Numbered from the stretch's first letter, positions 24,819 through 34,975 are shown. The stretch: DNA of 41,833 nucleotides from Bacteroidales bacterium (GCA_017525505.1 JAFXSR010000059.1:1-41833); one strand, 5' to 3'. The notes: generated by a model from the letters alone, not told the origin. Made by a program: numbers and translations.

Positions 24819-24826
24819 TATTTTTG
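24819..24826 (+). promoter_or_regulatory. -7 box for tRNA-Thr
   Basis: TATTTTTG, 14 bp before the tRNA 5' end. Confidence 0.6.
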
Positions 24827-24840
24827 CAGCGCAAAAGCAA

Positions 24841-24913
<73 letters not shown>

Positions 24914-24916
24914 CTG

Positions 24917-24945
24917 AAAGGCGGTATTTTCACCGCCTTTTTTTT
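24917..24945 (+). terminator. Rho-independent terminator of tRNA-Thr
   Basis: A perfect 9-bp stem, AAAGGCGGT (24917-24925) with ACCGCCTTT (24932-24940), 6-nt loop, followed by five further T's. It overlaps the end of the convergent ABC permease gene by two bases. Confidence 0.88.
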
Positions 24946-26296
24946 ATTGATGTCTCACCCACTTCCAGATTTCTTTCCAGCTCACTTTCTTGCCATACAT
25001 CAGGATGCCGGTTCGGTAAACCTTGGCGGCAAACCACACCACAAAGACAAAGAACAGCAGCATCAGCACCATCGACAGCAGCAGTTCCCACAAAGGCACT
25101 CCCGAAGGCAGACGCGTAAGCATAGCCACCGGTGAGGTCAGTGGAATAATGGACAGCCAGAAGGCCAAAGGACCGTTAGGATTGTCGGCGATGGGCATCA
25201 CCAGCACAATAGTCAGCAGCAGCGGCATGGTTATCGGCATGGTCAGCTGGGTGGAATCCGTTTCATTGTCGGCGGCGGAGCCCACTGCGGCAAACAAAGC
25301 CGAATACATCAGATAGCCTGTCAGGAAGAAGAAAAGGAAGCACAAAATCATCTCCGTGAACGAAATCGGGAAATAACTGCTGATTTCGGTGAAAATGCTG
25401 CCCGCATCCATGTCGCCTGAAGCCAACTGACTACTATTGACCACCTCCGCCACCTGACTGTCTTGAACGCTTTCCATTATCTGTTCCTTATCCACGCCAC
25501 TCAACTCCATAAATTTTTCAGGCATGGCAATCTGCACGCCCGTCAAAATCACAAGAGTGAAGACAATCCATATCAGAAACTGGGTCAGTCCCACCAGGGC
25601 GATACCGATAATTTTGCCCAATAGCAATTCAATAGGCTTCACCGACGAAATCAGCACCTCCACGATACGGTTGTTTTTCTCTTCCAGCACGCCTCGCAGC
25701 ACCTGTCCCGAGAAAAAGAAAATGACGAAATAAATGATGAATCCGCAAATCATACCGATAGACTTGTTCATCTCCGCCATGCTTTCCTTCTCGTCGCCAC
25801 GTTCGTCAATCTGGATCATTGTGATTTGCGAGCGAGCCAAGTCCTTGATTGTATTGTATTTATCCAAATCTATGTGGAAAGAATCCTGCAATACATGATC
25901 AAAGAACATATTGTTGATCTGGCTTTCCAATTCTGAACGCAAGTACATGGATGGCTCCTCGTTGTAATACAGGTTGGCGTTCACTTTCTGCGAACTTTGC
26001 GGAAAATACAGCACCACATCGTAATCACCCGCCAGAGCCTCTTTCTTGATCTGCTCGATATCACCGGAGCGATAGGAGAACGACGTTTTCTCATCCTCAA
26101 CAAAATTGTTGATATATATCTCATTATCATCCACCACCATCACATTCACATGCTCGCGGCCTTTGGTAGCCAGCAGCACCGGCACCACCATCAGGGCAGC
26201 GAACAAGAGAGGTACCAGCAAGGTCAAAATGATAAATGACTTCTTCTTTACGCGGGTCAAATACTCGCGTGCCACGATTAGCATTGTATTATTCAT
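24944..26296 (-). CDS. ABC-2 type transporter permease (NatB-like)
   Basis: This 450-aa membrane protein has one N-terminal membrane segment (about 20-42), a large extracytoplasmic domain (45-175) and six or so C-terminal membrane segments, the layout of NatB/YhaP permeases. It pairs with the ABC ATPase encoded just upstream on the same strand. NatAB-type exporters move sodium or unknown substrates. The 60-bp gap between the two genes holds a GGTTAGGAGGGTTAGG low-complexity tract but no promoter box. Confidence 0.88.
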   Translation of the reverse strand: MNNTMLIVAREYLTRVKKKSFIILTLLVPLLFAALMVVPVLLATKGREHVNVMVVDDNEIYINNFVEDEKTSFSYRSGDIEQIKKEALAGDYDVVLYFPQSSQKVNANLYYNEEPSMYLRSELESQINNMFFDHVLQDSFHIDLDKYNTIKDLARSQITMIQIDERGDEKESMAEMNKSIGMICGFIIYFVIFFFSGQVLRGVLEEKNNRIVEVLISSVKPIELLLGKIIGIALVGLTQFLIWIVFTLVILTGVQIAMPEKFMELSGVDKEQIMESVQDSQVAEVVNSSQLASGDMDAGSIFTEISSYFPISFTEMILCFLFFFLTGYLMYSALFAAVGSAADNETDSTQLTMPITMPLLLTIVLVMPIADNPNGPLAFWLSIIPLTSPVAMLTRLPSGVPLWELLLSMVLMLLFFVFVVWFAAKVYRTGILMYGKKVSWKEIWKWVRHQ

Positions 26297-26356
26297 AGGT
26301 TGAATCGTTTTTTTATTCGTTTGATAAGGTTAGAATGGTTAGGAGGGTTAGGAAGA

Positions 26357-27292
26357 TTATGGATTTTGGATTTTTGATTCTGAATTATATTTCTCCACTT
26401 GCTGAATGAAGATATCATTCATAGATGGTAATATTTCATTGAATTCCAATATATTGCCATAATCCATAACGAACTTCAGCAGCTGGTTGGAATTACCGCC
26501 TTCGTGCACTTTCACCACATAATGGCGTTGGTTTGCGGAAGAGGAAGTCTCCAAAACACTGAAAGTTTCCGGGAAGACCGGAATATCGCGCTCGGCACAC
26601 AAAGTGAGACTGAAAATATTCTCCTTGAACTGCTGCTTAACGTCTATCAAATTACCTTCCAGAATTTTGTGGGCCTTGTTGATCAGACAGATTTCGTCAC
26701 AAATTTCTTCCACCGAGGCCATATTATGGGTCGAAATAATGATGGTTGTCCCCTGTCGTTTCAGTTCCAGCAATTCCTGACGGATCAAATTGGTGTTGAT
26801 GGGATCAAGACCACTGAAAGGCTCGTCCAGAATCAGAAAATCGGGACGATGCACCACCGTGATGATGAACTGCAGTTTCTGCTGCATACCTTTGGACAAC
26901 TCCTCCACCTTTTTATTCCACCAATTCTGGATTTCAAATTTGATGAACCAGTATTTCAAACGCTCCATGGCCTCATCTTTGGACAAACCTTTCAAACGCG
27001 CCAGATACAACGCCTCCTCGCCCACCTTCATTTTCTTATACAAACCACGTTCTTCGGGCAGATAGCCGATTTTCTCCACATCCTTACGGGACAGCGGGTT
27101 GCCATTGAACAGCACCGTACCGCTATCGGGAGCGGTGATTTGATTCAAAATACGGATCAACGTCGTCTTGCCGGCACCATTGGGACCGAGCAAACCATAG
27201 ACTATGCCTTTCCGTATCGACAAAGAAATATTGTCCAAAGCCAGATGGTTGGAATACTTCTTCGTGACATTCTGAACTTCAATAATATTCAT
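26357..27292 (-). CDS. ABC transporter ATP-binding protein (NatA-like)
   Basis: This 311-aa ATPase powers the permease that follows. Walker A is GPNGAGKTT (36-44), the signature is LSKGMQQK, and Walker B with the catalytic Glu is LILDEPFSGLDP, followed by the H-loop in ISTHNMASVE. The C-terminal 80 residues form a DUF4162-type extension. The start codon directly follows the DUF4290 stop with no spacing, so the two are translationally coupled. Confidence 0.92.
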   Translation of the reverse strand: MNIIEVQNVTKKYSNHLALDNISLSIRKGIVYGLLGPNGAGKTTLIRILNQITAPDSGTVLFNGNPLSRKDVEKIGYLPEERGLYKKMKVGEEALYLARLKGLSKDEAMERLKYWFIKFEIQNWWNKKVEELSKGMQQKLQFIITVVHRPDFLILDEPFSGLDPINTNLIRQELLELKRQGTTIIISTHNMASVEEICDEICLINKAHKILEGNLIDVKQQFKENIFSLTLCAERDIPVFPETFSVLETSSSANQRHYVVKVHEGGNSNQLLKFVMDYGNILEFNEILPSMNDIFIQQVEKYNSESKIQNP

Positions 27293-27970
27293 TTATTTAC
27301 TATTAGCTTGGTTTTCCTTTTGACTGTCTTTTTTCTTTTTCTTCTTCTTGGATTTCTTTTTGGCATTCAGCGGTTTATTCTGATTAGCCGTGGAGGCGTT
27401 CTTCAGAATATCGCGCGTGGAATCCAGCTCAAAATCCTCGGGCAAGGAAATTTTGCCGTGAGACAATTCATTCAACTGCTCCACAATCAACTTATCGTCC
27501 ACTGTCTCACGATTATAGGTTAGATATAATTTTTTCAGATGGTTAGCCAAGGTTTTACCCATTCTGTCCCGCTGGTCATCAGGATAGGAAGAAACTGCTT
27601 TGATGATATTCTCCATGTTTCTTCCATAGGTGCGGTAGTGTATCTGATGCTTGTTGTAGTCTGGTTTCTCAAACGACAACTCCTCTTTTTTCGCTTCCGG
27701 TTTCGGGAAAGGAGAATCCACATCCAGCTTATAGTCGGACATGATGAACAGGTGATCCCACAGCTTGTGCCAATAGTCCAGCGACTCCTTCTGGTTTTTG
27801 TTTTCCTTGTCGTCGGGATTGATGAGTGCCATCATGCGCACAATCGCTTTCGCCATCTCGCTTCGCTTTTGATAGTCAGGTTCCTTCAGCGTATCAGCGA
27901 TCATCTTTTGGATATTCCTACCGTATTCTCTGATTATTAAATGATTACGATTTACATTATATTCAAACAT
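27293..27970 (-). CDS. DUF4290 domain-containing protein
   Basis: This 225-aa protein is the Bacteroidota-specific DUF4290 family: the opening NRNHLIIREYGRNIQKMI and the repeated HYRTYGRNMENII look like an internal duplication. It is cytoplasmic, largely helical, and ends in an extremely basic Lys-rich tail (about 195-225) that may bind nucleic acid. The function is unknown. It heads the three-gene operon with the ABC transporter. Confidence 0.88.
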   Translation of the reverse strand: MFEYNVNRNHLIIREYGRNIQKMIADTLKEPDYQKRSEMAKAIVRMMALINPDDKENKNQKESLDYWHKLWDHLFIMSDYKLDVDSPFPKPEAKKEELSFEKPDYNKHQIHYRTYGRNMENIIKAVSSYPDDQRDRMGKTLANHLKKLYLTYNRETVDDKLIVEQLNELSHGKISLPEDFELDSTRDILKNASTANQNKPLNAKKKSKKKKKKKDSQKENQANSK

Positions 27971-27977
27971 ACGTTCA

Positions 27978-27998
27978 CAAATTTAAAAGTCAAAAGTA
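27978..27998 (-). promoter_or_regulatory. -7 boxes for the DUF4290-ABC operon
   Basis: Two minus-strand candidates, TAAATTTG (27978-27985) and TACTTTTG (27991-27998). The farther one leaves a more normal leader of about 15 nt. Confidence 0.55.
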
Positions 27999-28040
27999 CA
28001 AATTTTTTTGGAATGGAAACAGAGAAAACATCATTTTTCT

Positions 28041-28048
28041 TATTTTTG
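28041..28048 (+). promoter_or_regulatory. -7 box for the ion channel gene
   Basis: TATTTTTG, 23 bp upstream of ATG 28072. Confidence 0.6.
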
Positions 28049-28071
28049 CATGTGGAAAAATTATCTCGCTT

Positions 28072-28845
28072 ATGAAACACGTCAAAAATCTCTTTCTCAA
28101 CGACAAATTTATTCTTGCTGTCATCCTGCTGAATGCGGTGGTTATCTACTTGCAGACCTGTGCTATCGACAATATATGGGTTCAAACCATTGACATGATG
28201 TGCACAGTGATTTTTCTTATCGAGATGATCATCAAGCACAACGAATATGGGGTCAAAGGTTACTGGTCATCAGGATGGAACCGCATGGACGGTATTCTGG
28301 TTCTCGTTTCCCTTCCCTCACTGATCACATTTTTTATTCCGGCAGGGCATCTGGATTTGTCGTTTTTACTGATACTGAGACTATTGAGAACTTTCCGTTT
28401 TCTGCGTCTTCTGCACTTCTTTCCCAACGTCACCCCAGTATTCAAAGGCTTCAAATTGGCATTGCGTGAATCGTACGCCATTTTGTTTTGTTTTTTCATT
28501 CTGATCATCGTCTTCGGCCTCATCAATTGCAGTCTGTTCAAGGACATTGCCCCCAAATATTTCAGCACACCCATGACCTCTATTTACTCCGTTTTCCGCA
28601 TCTGCACAGTGGAAGGCTGGTACGACATTCCGGATATGATTGCCTCAGCCACAACCCCGACCATAGGTTCACTGGTACGTTTTTATTTCTGCCTGCTTTT
28701 GGTGACGGGCGGAATCATCGGCATGTCTCTCATCAACTCCATCTTTGTGGATGCCATGGTAAGTGACAACAACGACGATGTGAAGGCGAAACTGGATGAA
28801 ATCGAAAAGAAACTGGATCAATTATTGGAGGAGAAAAAAAATTGA
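28072..28845 (+). CDS. Single-domain voltage-gated cation channel (BacNav-like)
   Basis: This 257-aa protein has the six-segment voltage-gated channel fold: S1 12-31, S2 38-53, S3 72-90, S4 about 96-115, pore S5-S6 133-226. S4 carries arginines at every third position, R103, R106, R109 and R112. The pore filter is T179-V-E181-G-W-Y-D185. Most bacterial sodium channels read TLESW here; EGW resembles calcium-channel repeats of eukaryotes. The C-terminus is a charged coiled coil (238-257), which usually tetramerises such channels. Four subunits would form the pore. Ion preference cannot be decided from sequence. Confidence 0.88.
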   Translation: MKHVKNLFLNDKFILAVILLNAVVIYLQTCAIDNIWVQTIDMMCTVIFLIEMIIKHNEYGVKGYWSSGWNRMDGILVLVSLPSLITFFIPAGHLDLSFLLILRLLRTFRFLRLLHFFPNVTPVFKGFKLALRESYAILFCFFILIIVFGLINCSLFKDIAPKYFSTPMTSIYSVFRICTVEGWYDIPDMIASATTPTIGSLVRFYFCLLLVTGGIIGMSLINSIFVDAMVSDNNDDVKAKLDEIEKKLDQLLEEKKN

Positions 28846-28874
28846 AAATATTTTTTGTTTCCAATTTTAATTAT

Positions 28875-28882
28875 TAAGTTTG
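28875..28882 (+). promoter_or_regulatory. -7 box for pckA
   Basis: TAAGTTTG, 67 bp before ATG 28950, leaving a leader of about 60 nt that is very A/T-rich. Confidence 0.55.
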
Positions 28883-28949
28883 CAAAAGATAAAAAGCAAG
28901 TTCTTTTTTATACAACTGAATATAAATCAATTAATTAAATACAATAGAT

Positions 28950-30575
28950 ATGGAGAAACTTTTGGAACAACTGTCAAAAATCGGGATTACCAACCCTCAG
29001 AAAATTTATCACAATTTGTCATACGACGAATTATACCAGCATGAAACCGACCCCACGCTGACTGGCTTCGACAAGGCATACAAGACCAAAAGCGGTGCTC
29101 TGTCCGTGGATACTGGCGTATTCACCGGCCGTTCGCCCAAAGACAAATACATTGTGATGGACGACGAGACCCGCAACAACATCTGGTGGGCTGGCGAAGG
29201 CAAGAAAGGCTCCGACAACCACCCCATCAATCACGAGATTTGGGGACATCTGAAACAGCTGAGCCAGAAACAGCTGAGCGGCAAGGACATTTATGTGACC
29301 GACGGTTACTGCGGTGCCAACGAGAACTCCCGTCTGAGAATCAGATTTGTGACGGAAGTGGCTTGGCAAGCCCATTTTGTCAAAAACATGTTCATCCGTC
29401 CCTCCGAGGAGGAATTAGTAGGTTTTGAGCCGGACTTTGTGGTGCTGAACAGCTGCAAGACCACCAATCCCAAGTGGAAAGAGCAAGGTCTGCACAGCGA
29501 AAACTATGTGGCGTTCAACCTGACCGAGCGTATGGCATTGATTGGCGGTACCTGGTACGGCGGTGAGATGAAGAAAGGTATCTTCTCCGTGATGAACTAC
29601 TTCCTGCCGCTGCGTGGCATGGCCGCTATGCACTGCTCTGCCAACCAAGGCAAGAAGGGCGACACCGCCATCTTCTTCGGCCTTTCAGGCACTGGAAAAA
29701 CCACCCTGTCCACCGACCCGAACCGCGCCCTGATTGGTGACGACGAGCACGGCTGGGACGAGAACGGTGTGTTCAACTTCGAAGGCGGTTGCTACGCAAA
29801 ATGTATCGACCTAAGCGAAGAAAAAGAACCCGACATTTTCCATGCCATCAAACGCGACGCATTGCTGGAGAATTTAGTGGTGGATGCCGAAGGCAACATT
29901 GATTACACCTCAGCAGCCAAGACCGAAAACACCCGTGTTTCCTATCCGATTTACCACATTGACAATATTGTGAAGCCCGTTTCACGCGGCACTCACCCCA
30001 AGAAAGTCATCTTCCTGTCCGCCGACGCTTTTGGCGTGCTGCCTCCGGTATCCGTGCTGAACAAAGAGCAGACCATGTACTATTTCCTGAGTGGATATAC
30101 CGCCAAGTTGGCTGGTACGGAAGTAGGTGTTGTGACTCCGCAACCTACCTTCTCCTCATGCTTCGGAGCCGCCTTCCTCTTGCTGCACCCGACAAAATAT
30201 GCCGCGGAATTGGCCAAGAAATTGACCGAGCACAACGCTACCGCTTACTTGGTGAACACCGGTTGGACGGGTGGCGGTTATGGCGTCGGCAGCAGAATCT
30301 CTCTGAAGGCCACCCGTGCCATCATCTCAGCCATCCTCAACGACGAACTGATTGGCTGCGAGACTGAGATTGTGAAACCCTTCAACCTCTCCATCCCGAA
30401 ACATGTGAACGGTGTGGACGACAGCATTCTGAACCCGCAGAACAGCTGGGCCGACAAGGCCGCATACGCTGCCAGCGCCAAGCAGTTGGCCGAGTCTTTC
30501 ATCAAGAACTTCAACAACTTCACCGAAACCGAGGAAGGCAAAAAGCTGGTGCCTTTTGGACCGGTAGTGGAGTAA
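28950..30575 (+). CDS. pckA: Phosphoenolpyruvate carboxykinase (ATP)
   Basis: This 541-aa cytoplasmic enzyme interconverts oxaloacetate + ATP and PEP + CO2 + ADP. In gut Bacteroidota it often runs toward CO2 fixation and succinate. Motifs: [10 protein letters not shown] (substrate loop), [20 protein letters not shown] leading into the P-loop [11 protein letters not shown], the second kinase site GDDEHGW, and the adenine-binding region [10 protein letters not shown]. Length matches the ATP-type family. It has its own promoter and a strong shared terminator. Confidence 0.96.
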   Translation: MEKLLEQLSKIGITNPQKIYHNLSYDELYQHETDPTLTGFDKAYKTKSGALSVDTGVFTGRSPKDKYIVMDDETRNNIWWAGEGKKGSDNHPINHEIWGHLKQLSQKQLSGKDIYVTDGYCGANENSRLRIRFVTEVAWQAHFVKNMFIRPSEEELVGFEPDFVVLNSCKTTNPKWKEQGLHSENYVAFNLTERMALIGGTWYGGEMKKGIFSVMNYFLPLRGMAAMHCSANQGKKGDTAIFFGLSGTGKTTLSTDPNRALIGDDEHGWDENGVFNFEGGCYAKCIDLSEEKEPDIFHAIKRDALLENLVVDAEGNIDYTSAAKTENTRVSYPIYHIDNIVKPVSRGTHPKKVIFLSADAFGVLPPVSVLNKEQTMYYFLSGYTAKLAGTEVGVVTPQPTFSSCFGAAFLLLHPTKYAAELAKKLTEHNATAYLVNTGWTGGGYGVGSRISLKATRAIISAILNDELIGCETEIVKPFNLSIPKHVNGVDDSILNPQNSWADKAAYAASAKQLAESFIKNFNNFTETEEGKKLVPFGPVVE

Positions 30576-30593
30576 CACCTACAGTTTTTCGTA

Positions 30594-30633
30594 CAAAAAA
30601 ACAAGGGGTGCAATTGCGTCCCTTGTTTTTTTT
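30594..30633. terminator. Bidirectional terminator between pckA and tRNA-Leu/metG
   Basis: A stem of up to 13 bp: seven A's plus CAAGGG pair with CCCTTG plus T's, around a 12-nt loop at 30608-30619. T-tracts lie on both strands, so it can end pckA and the minus-strand metG-tRNA transcript. Confidence 0.88.
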
Positions 30634-30634
30634 G

Positions 30635-30716
30635 TGCGGATAGGGGGACTCGAACCCCCACGGCTTTCACCACTAGATCCTAAGTCTAGCGCGGCTACCA
30701 ATTACGCCATATCCGC
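30635..30716 (-). tRNA. tRNA-Leu(TAG)
   Basis: On the minus strand, acceptor GCGGATA pairs with TATCCGC, discriminator A. The anticodon stem CTAGA/TCTAG holds loop CTTAGGA (anticodon TAG, reading CUA). It has the long variable arm expected of tRNA-Leu (TGGTGAAAGCCG) and T arm GGGGGTTCGAGTCCCCC. No CCA is encoded. Its 5' end is 5 bp after the metG stop, so it is probably cut from the metG transcript. Confidence 0.94.
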
Positions 30717-30721
30717 TCTTC

Positions 30722-32776
30722 TTATTTCACTGTGCTGCCTGGCTTCACCGGCTTGGCAGGCTGTACCAGCGACAATTCGCCGTCGGCATTCTCAGCCATC
30801 AACACCATACCGTGAGAGGCAACACCTTTTATTTCTTTCGGTGCCAGGTTGATAAGCATCAGCACTTGCTTACCCACCAGACTTTCAGGCTCATAATATT
30901 CTGCGATACCCGAAACAATCTCACGCTGGTCCACACCCGTATCCACCTTGAGTTTCAGCAGTTTCTTGGTCTTGGCCACTTTTTCAGCTGCCAAAACGGT
31001 GCAAACTCTCAAATCCATCTTCTGGAACTCATCGTAGGTCACATCCGGCTTGGCTTCCTGGGCGGGAGCAGTGCTCAACAGGTTGGCTTTCTTGGTGTCT
31101 TCCAGTTTCTTCACCTGGGCGGCTACCACCTCATCTTCCACTTTCACAAACAGATACTCTGCAGGGTTGGTTTTGTCGCCGGCTTTCAGCAGGTCGCAAC
31201 GGCCGCCTTCGTTCCATTCGTGAACATCCATATTCAGCATCTTCTGCAACTTCTGTGAGGTGAAAGGCAGGAAAGGCTCGCACAGTACCGCCAAATCAGC
31301 GCACAACTGCAGCGACAGATGCATCACTGTTTTTACTCTTTCAGGATCTTCTTTCTGCTTCTTCCAGGGCTCCATGTCGGTCAGGTACTTGTTGCCCAAA
31401 CGCGCCAGATTCATCAGTTCGGCCTGTGCCTCGCGGAAACGATATTTCTCGATAGAGTTGCCAATCAGAGTCGGAAATTCTTTCATCTTTTCGATGACTT
31501 CCTTCTCATAATCGGTCAGCTCGCCCATTTCAGGAATCACACCGCCGTAATATTTGTGCGTCAACACAACAGTTCTGTTGACCAAGTTGCCGAAAATAGC
31601 CAGCAACTCATTATTATTCTTGGCCTGGAAATCAGCCCAGGTAAAATCTGCATCCTTGGTTTCGGGGGCGATGGAAGTCAGCGTATAACGCAGCACATCC
31701 TGCTTGCCCGGAAAATCTTCCAGATACTCGTGCAACCAAACAGCCCAATTGCGGGAAGTGGAAATCTTGTCGCCTTCCAGATTCAGGAACTCGTTGGCCG
31801 GCACGTTGACGGGCATGATATAGCTGCCTTCAGCTTTCAACATGCAGGGGAAGATGATGCAATGGAACACAATATTGTCCTTGCCGATAAAATGCACCAG
31901 CTGGGTATCTTTGTCCTTCCACCACTTCTCCCAATCCTGGTTATGGGCGGCGGCCCATTCCTTGGTAAAGGAGATGTAGCCGATTGGTGCATCAAACCAT
32001 ACATACAACACCTTGCCAGCAGCTTCTTCCAAGGGCACTTTCACACCCCAGTCGAGGTCGCGGGTGACGGCACGGGGCTGCAAACCCGCCTCAATCCACG
32101 ATTTGCACTGGCCATAGACATTGCTCTTCCAGTCCTGTTCATGTCCCTTTAAAATCCACTCTCTTAACCATGTTTCATAGTCATTCAGAGGAAGATACCA
32201 ATGTCTGGCTTCTTTCAACACGGGCGGTTTGCCGCTAAGGGTACTTTTGGGGTTGATGAGATCTGTGGCGTTATAAGGCTTGTCGCACATCTCACACTGG
32301 TCGCCGTAGGCACGCTCATTGCCGCAATGAGGGCAGGTGCCGGTAACATAACGGTCGGCCAAAAACTGCTGGGCTTCCTCATCATAAAATTGCAGATTGG
32401 TCTGCTCAATCAGTTTGCCGTCATTATATAATTTGGTAAAGAACTCGGAAGCGGTTTTGTGATGCTCCGCTCCTGAAGTTCTGGAATAAATATCGAAAGA
32501 AATACCTAATTTCTCAAAAGAATCCTTGATGATATTATGATAGCGATCTACAATAGCCTGCGGAGTGGTATGCTCTTTTTTCGCCTTCAAGGTGATGGGC
32601 ACACCATGCTCGTCGGAACCACCGATAAATAACACTTCATTGCCTGTGGCCCGGAGATAACGGGCATAAATATCAGCAGGAACATACACGCCGGCCAAAT
32701 GTCCGATATGCACGGGACCGTTGGCATACGGCAGTGCGGAGGTTATCGTATATCTTTTCTTTTCAGTATTCATCAT
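30722..32776 (-). CDS. metG: Methionyl-tRNA synthetase
   Basis: This 684-aa enzyme charges tRNA-Met. It has the HIGH-type motif [10 protein letters not shown] near residue 20, a zinc-type knuckle ([17 protein letters not shown]), the KMSKS-type KISTS loop, an anticodon-binding helical domain, and a C-terminal EMAP-like tRNA-binding OB-fold (from about 580: [17 protein letters not shown]). This is the long dimeric form of MetRS. A -7 box lies 18 bp upstream. tRNA-Leu follows on the same strand. Confidence 0.96.
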   Translation of the reverse strand: MMNTEKKRYTITSALPYANGPVHIGHLAGVYVPADIYARYLRATGNEVLFIGGSDEHGVPITLKAKKEHTTPQAIVDRYHNIIKDSFEKLGISFDIYSRTSGAEHHKTASEFFTKLYNDGKLIEQTNLQFYDEEAQQFLADRYVTGTCPHCGNERAYGDQCEMCDKPYNATDLINPKSTLSGKPPVLKEARHWYLPLNDYETWLREWILKGHEQDWKSNVYGQCKSWIEAGLQPRAVTRDLDWGVKVPLEEAAGKVLYVWFDAPIGYISFTKEWAAAHNQDWEKWWKDKDTQLVHFIGKDNIVFHCIIFPCMLKAEGSYIMPVNVPANEFLNLEGDKISTSRNWAVWLHEYLEDFPGKQDVLRYTLTSIAPETKDADFTWADFQAKNNNELLAIFGNLVNRTVVLTHKYYGGVIPEMGELTDYEKEVIEKMKEFPTLIGNSIEKYRFREAQAELMNLARLGNKYLTDMEPWKKQKEDPERVKTVMHLSLQLCADLAVLCEPFLPFTSQKLQKMLNMDVHEWNEGGRCDLLKAGDKTNPAEYLFVKVEDEVVAAQVKKLEDTKKANLLSTAPAQEAKPDVTYDEFQKMDLRVCTVLAAEKVAKTKKLLKLKVDTGVDQREIVSGIAEYYEPESLVGKQVLMLINLAPKEIKGVASHGMVLMAENADGELSLVQPAKPVKPGSTVK

Positions 32777-32793
32777 GGATTTTTTTGAGGGTG

Positions 32794-32801
32794 CAAAGAT
32801 A
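32794..32801 (-). promoter_or_regulatory. -7 box for metG
   Basis: TATCTTTG on the minus strand, 17 bp before the start codon. Confidence 0.62.
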
Positions 32802-32814
32802 CGGAATTTTTCAA

Positions 32815-32850
32815 TGTGCCAATTAGCAAATGTGCTAATGTGCTAATTAT
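32815..32850. repeat. AATGTGC-CAATTA intergenic repeat
   Basis: Three short TGTGC(C/T)AAT units, the same family as at 23,689-23,715. Confidence 0.5.
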
Positions 32851-32959
32851 TTTCATTATAGAAAGTTAAGCGGTGAAAAGATATATGAGAAATGGAAAAA
32901 ATTTGATATTTAAACGAGGAAGCGTAAATTTATTTGTCGGAGGATGAAATATTTTTTAG

Positions 32960-32967
32960 TATTTTTG
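32960..32967 (+). promoter_or_regulatory. -7 box for gatE-gatD
   Basis: TATTTTTG with TTTG at 32933-32936 upstream (spacing slightly long at 23 bp). The leader to ATG 33029 is about 55 nt. This is a native-type Bacteroidota promoter in front of archaeal-type genes. Confidence 0.6.
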
Positions 32968-33028
32968 TAGGATGTTTTTTTTCGTCAATTTCATCTGGTA
33001 AATACCAAAAAACCAAATTCAAAGATAT

Positions 33029-34975
33029 ATGCAAACCATCAACCCTCAAGAGAATTACGAAGCCAGCAAAGACGCCATCGGCTACGTAAACCGTAAGCAA
33101 GCCACCCAGGCCGACTACGACCGCATCGGCTTCATGTCGGGGCTGGAAGTTCACCAGCAACTGGCCACCAAAGAAAAATTGTTCTGCCGCTGTCCCGCGG
33201 GGATTTTCCAAAAACCTGACCAATATGACGCCGAGTTGTTGCGTCACATGCGCCCTACCCTTTCCGAAATGGGTGAGTACGACGGCACCGCGCTGATGGA
33301 GTTCAAGACCCGCAAGAACATCATCTACCGCATCGCTCACAAGACCGCCTGCACCTACGAGGTGGACGACACTCCCCCATTCCCCATCAACCCCGAAGCG
33401 CTGCAATATGCTTTGGAAATCGCCTTGGCCTCCAAGCTGAAGATTGTGGGCGAGGTGCATATCACCCGCAAGCAATACCTCGACGGCTCCATCCCGACAG
33501 GCTTCCAGCGTACCGCTATTCTGGGTATCGACGGCGAAATCCAGCTGAAGAACAAGAAAGTGCGTCTCATCCAGCTCAGCGTAGAGGAAGACGCCTGCCG
33601 CGAGGTATCTGATATTGGTCACACCCGTATCTACCGCACCGACCGTCTGGGTATGCCTTTGATTGAAACGGTAACTTATCCTGAAATGATCAACCCTGAC
33701 GAGGTAGAAGAAGCCGGCAACTATATCCGCTTCCTGAACCGCAGCACCGGCCGTGTGCGTACCGGCATCGGCGCTGGCCGCCAGGATGTGAACGTGAGCT
33801 GCAAAGGAGGTACCCGTATCGAGGTGAAGGGTGTTGCCCATACCAAATGGATTCCCGAAGTCACTCACGTGGAATGCTTCCGCCAGTGGGCCCTGCTCGC
33901 CATCCGCGACAAACTGAAAGCCCGCATTAAAAAGGAAGACTGGAAAATGGCGTTCACTGAACTGGATCCCAAGCAGTTCCATTTTTATTTCGACCCCATT
34001 ACCGACGCCATCAAGCGTGGTGAAAAAGTATATGCCGTCAACCTGCCGCAGTTCGCCGGTTTGATGTCACACTTCACCCAGCCAGGTCATCCTTTCTACT
34101 GCGAGTTTGCCGACAGACTGAAAGTTATCGCCTGCATTGAGCGTCCCAACATGGCATCCAGCGAAGACCTGGAGGATGTAGTAAGCCGCAGTGTTTTCGA
34201 GAAAGCCGCCAAAGCGATGAACGCTGGCGAGAACGACGCCCAAATCATTTTCTGGGCTCCTGAGGACGATGTGAAAACCGCTTTGGAAGTCATTGAAGAG
34301 CGCGCGCTGATGACCTTCGACGGTGTTCCTCTCGAAACCCGCAAGGCACTGCCCGACGGCACCACCATCTTCGAGCGTGTGCTGCCCGGTGCCGACCGTA
34401 TGTATCCTGACACCGACTCGGCTCCCATTCCGTTGCATGCCGACTATATTGAAGAATTGCGCAAAAACATCCCTGACGCTGTGTCCGACCGATACGCACA
34501 GATGGTGGCATGGGGTGTACCGCAAGATTGCTTCAAATATATCTTCACCCATAATTTCTTCCCCCTGATCAAGAAAATCGTCACCGAACTTGACTATTGT
34601 CCCAAATATATCGGCACCTTCTTCGGCCATAGACTCAAACATCTGCACGGCCAATACGGCCAGATTCCTTTCTGCAAATGCAGAATCTTCGACCTCTTCG
34701 CTTTCCTGAAACAAGAAGGTCTGAACAAAGCCATCGCAACCGATATGCTGAAGCTGATGTTCGAGCAGCCGAAGGCAGACTTCACCGAACTGCTGAAACT
34801 TACCGGCTATCGCAAGGCTTCCAAAGAAGAAATCCTGAAAAACCTCAGTACGCTGAGCGGCAGTTTCAAACCCATGCGTTCCCGCACCACCGAAGAGGAC
34901 AAGAGAAACAGCCTCCTCGGCCAAGTGCGCTCAATGGCCATCGGTAACATCTCTTTTTCAGAATTAACCTTCTAA
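33029..34975 (+). CDS. gatE: Glu-tRNA(Gln) amidotransferase subunit E (archaeal type)
   Basis: This 648-aa protein is the tRNA-binding and kinase subunit of the GatDE complex, which turns Glu-tRNA(Gln) into Gln-tRNA(Gln). The GatB/E core is visible: GLEVHQQL (38-45) followed by LFCRCP, the YEVDDTPPFPINPEAL segment specific to GatE, QLSVEEDACREV, then TDRLGMPLIE and GRVRTGIGAGRQDVNVS. The insertion from about 285 to 410 (the AspRS-like domain of GatE) and a C-terminal helical/YqeY-like domain separate it from the shorter bacterial GatB. GatE is normally archaeal. Promoter type and base composition match the neighbours, so the gene is well ameliorated. It is followed by gatD after 54 bp. Confidence 0.9.
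   Translation: MQTINPQENYEASKDAIGYVNRKQATQADYDRIGFMSGLEVHQQLATKEKLFCRCPAGIFQKPDQYDAELLRHMRPTLSEMGEYDGTALMEFKTRKNIIYRIAHKTACTYEVDDTPPFPINPEALQYALEIALASKLKIVGEVHITRKQYLDGSIPTGFQRTAILGIDGEIQLKNKKVRLIQLSVEEDACREVSDIGHTRIYRTDRLGMPLIETVTYPEMINPDEVEEAGNYIRFLNRSTGRVRTGIGAGRQDVNVSCKGGTRIEVKGVAHTKWIPEVTHVECFRQWALLAIRDKLKARIKKEDWKMAFTELDPKQFHFYFDPITDAIKRGEKVYAVNLPQFAGLMSHFTQPGHPFYCEFADRLKVIACIERPNMASSEDLEDVVSRSVFEKAAKAMNAGENDAQIIFWAPEDDVKTALEVIEERALMTFDGVPLETRKALPDGTTIFERVLPGADRMYPDTDSAPIPLHADYIEELRKNIPDAVSDRYAQMVAWGVPQDCFKYIFTHNFFPLIKKIVTELDYCPKYIGTFFGHRLKHLHGQYGQIPFCKCRIFDLFAFLKQEGLNKAIATDMLKLMFEQPKADFTELLKLTGYRKASKEEILKNLSTLSGSFKPMRSRTTEEDKRNSLLGQVRSMAIGNISFSELTF

Noticed and set aside
26504..27523. 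339-aa plus-strand ORF
   Set aside because: Antisense to the ABC ATPase and the DUF4290 gene, which have clear motifs; composition is shadow-like (His/Gln/Phe-rich).
32930..33982. 350-aa minus-strand ORF
   Set aside because: Antisense to gatE and crossing its promoter; no domain recognised.
33029..34975. Reading the gene as bacterial GatB
   Set aside because: GLEVHQQL, the GatE-specific YEVDDTPPFP segment, the long insertion, 648-aa length and adjacent GatD fit GatE; no gatA or gatC is nearby.
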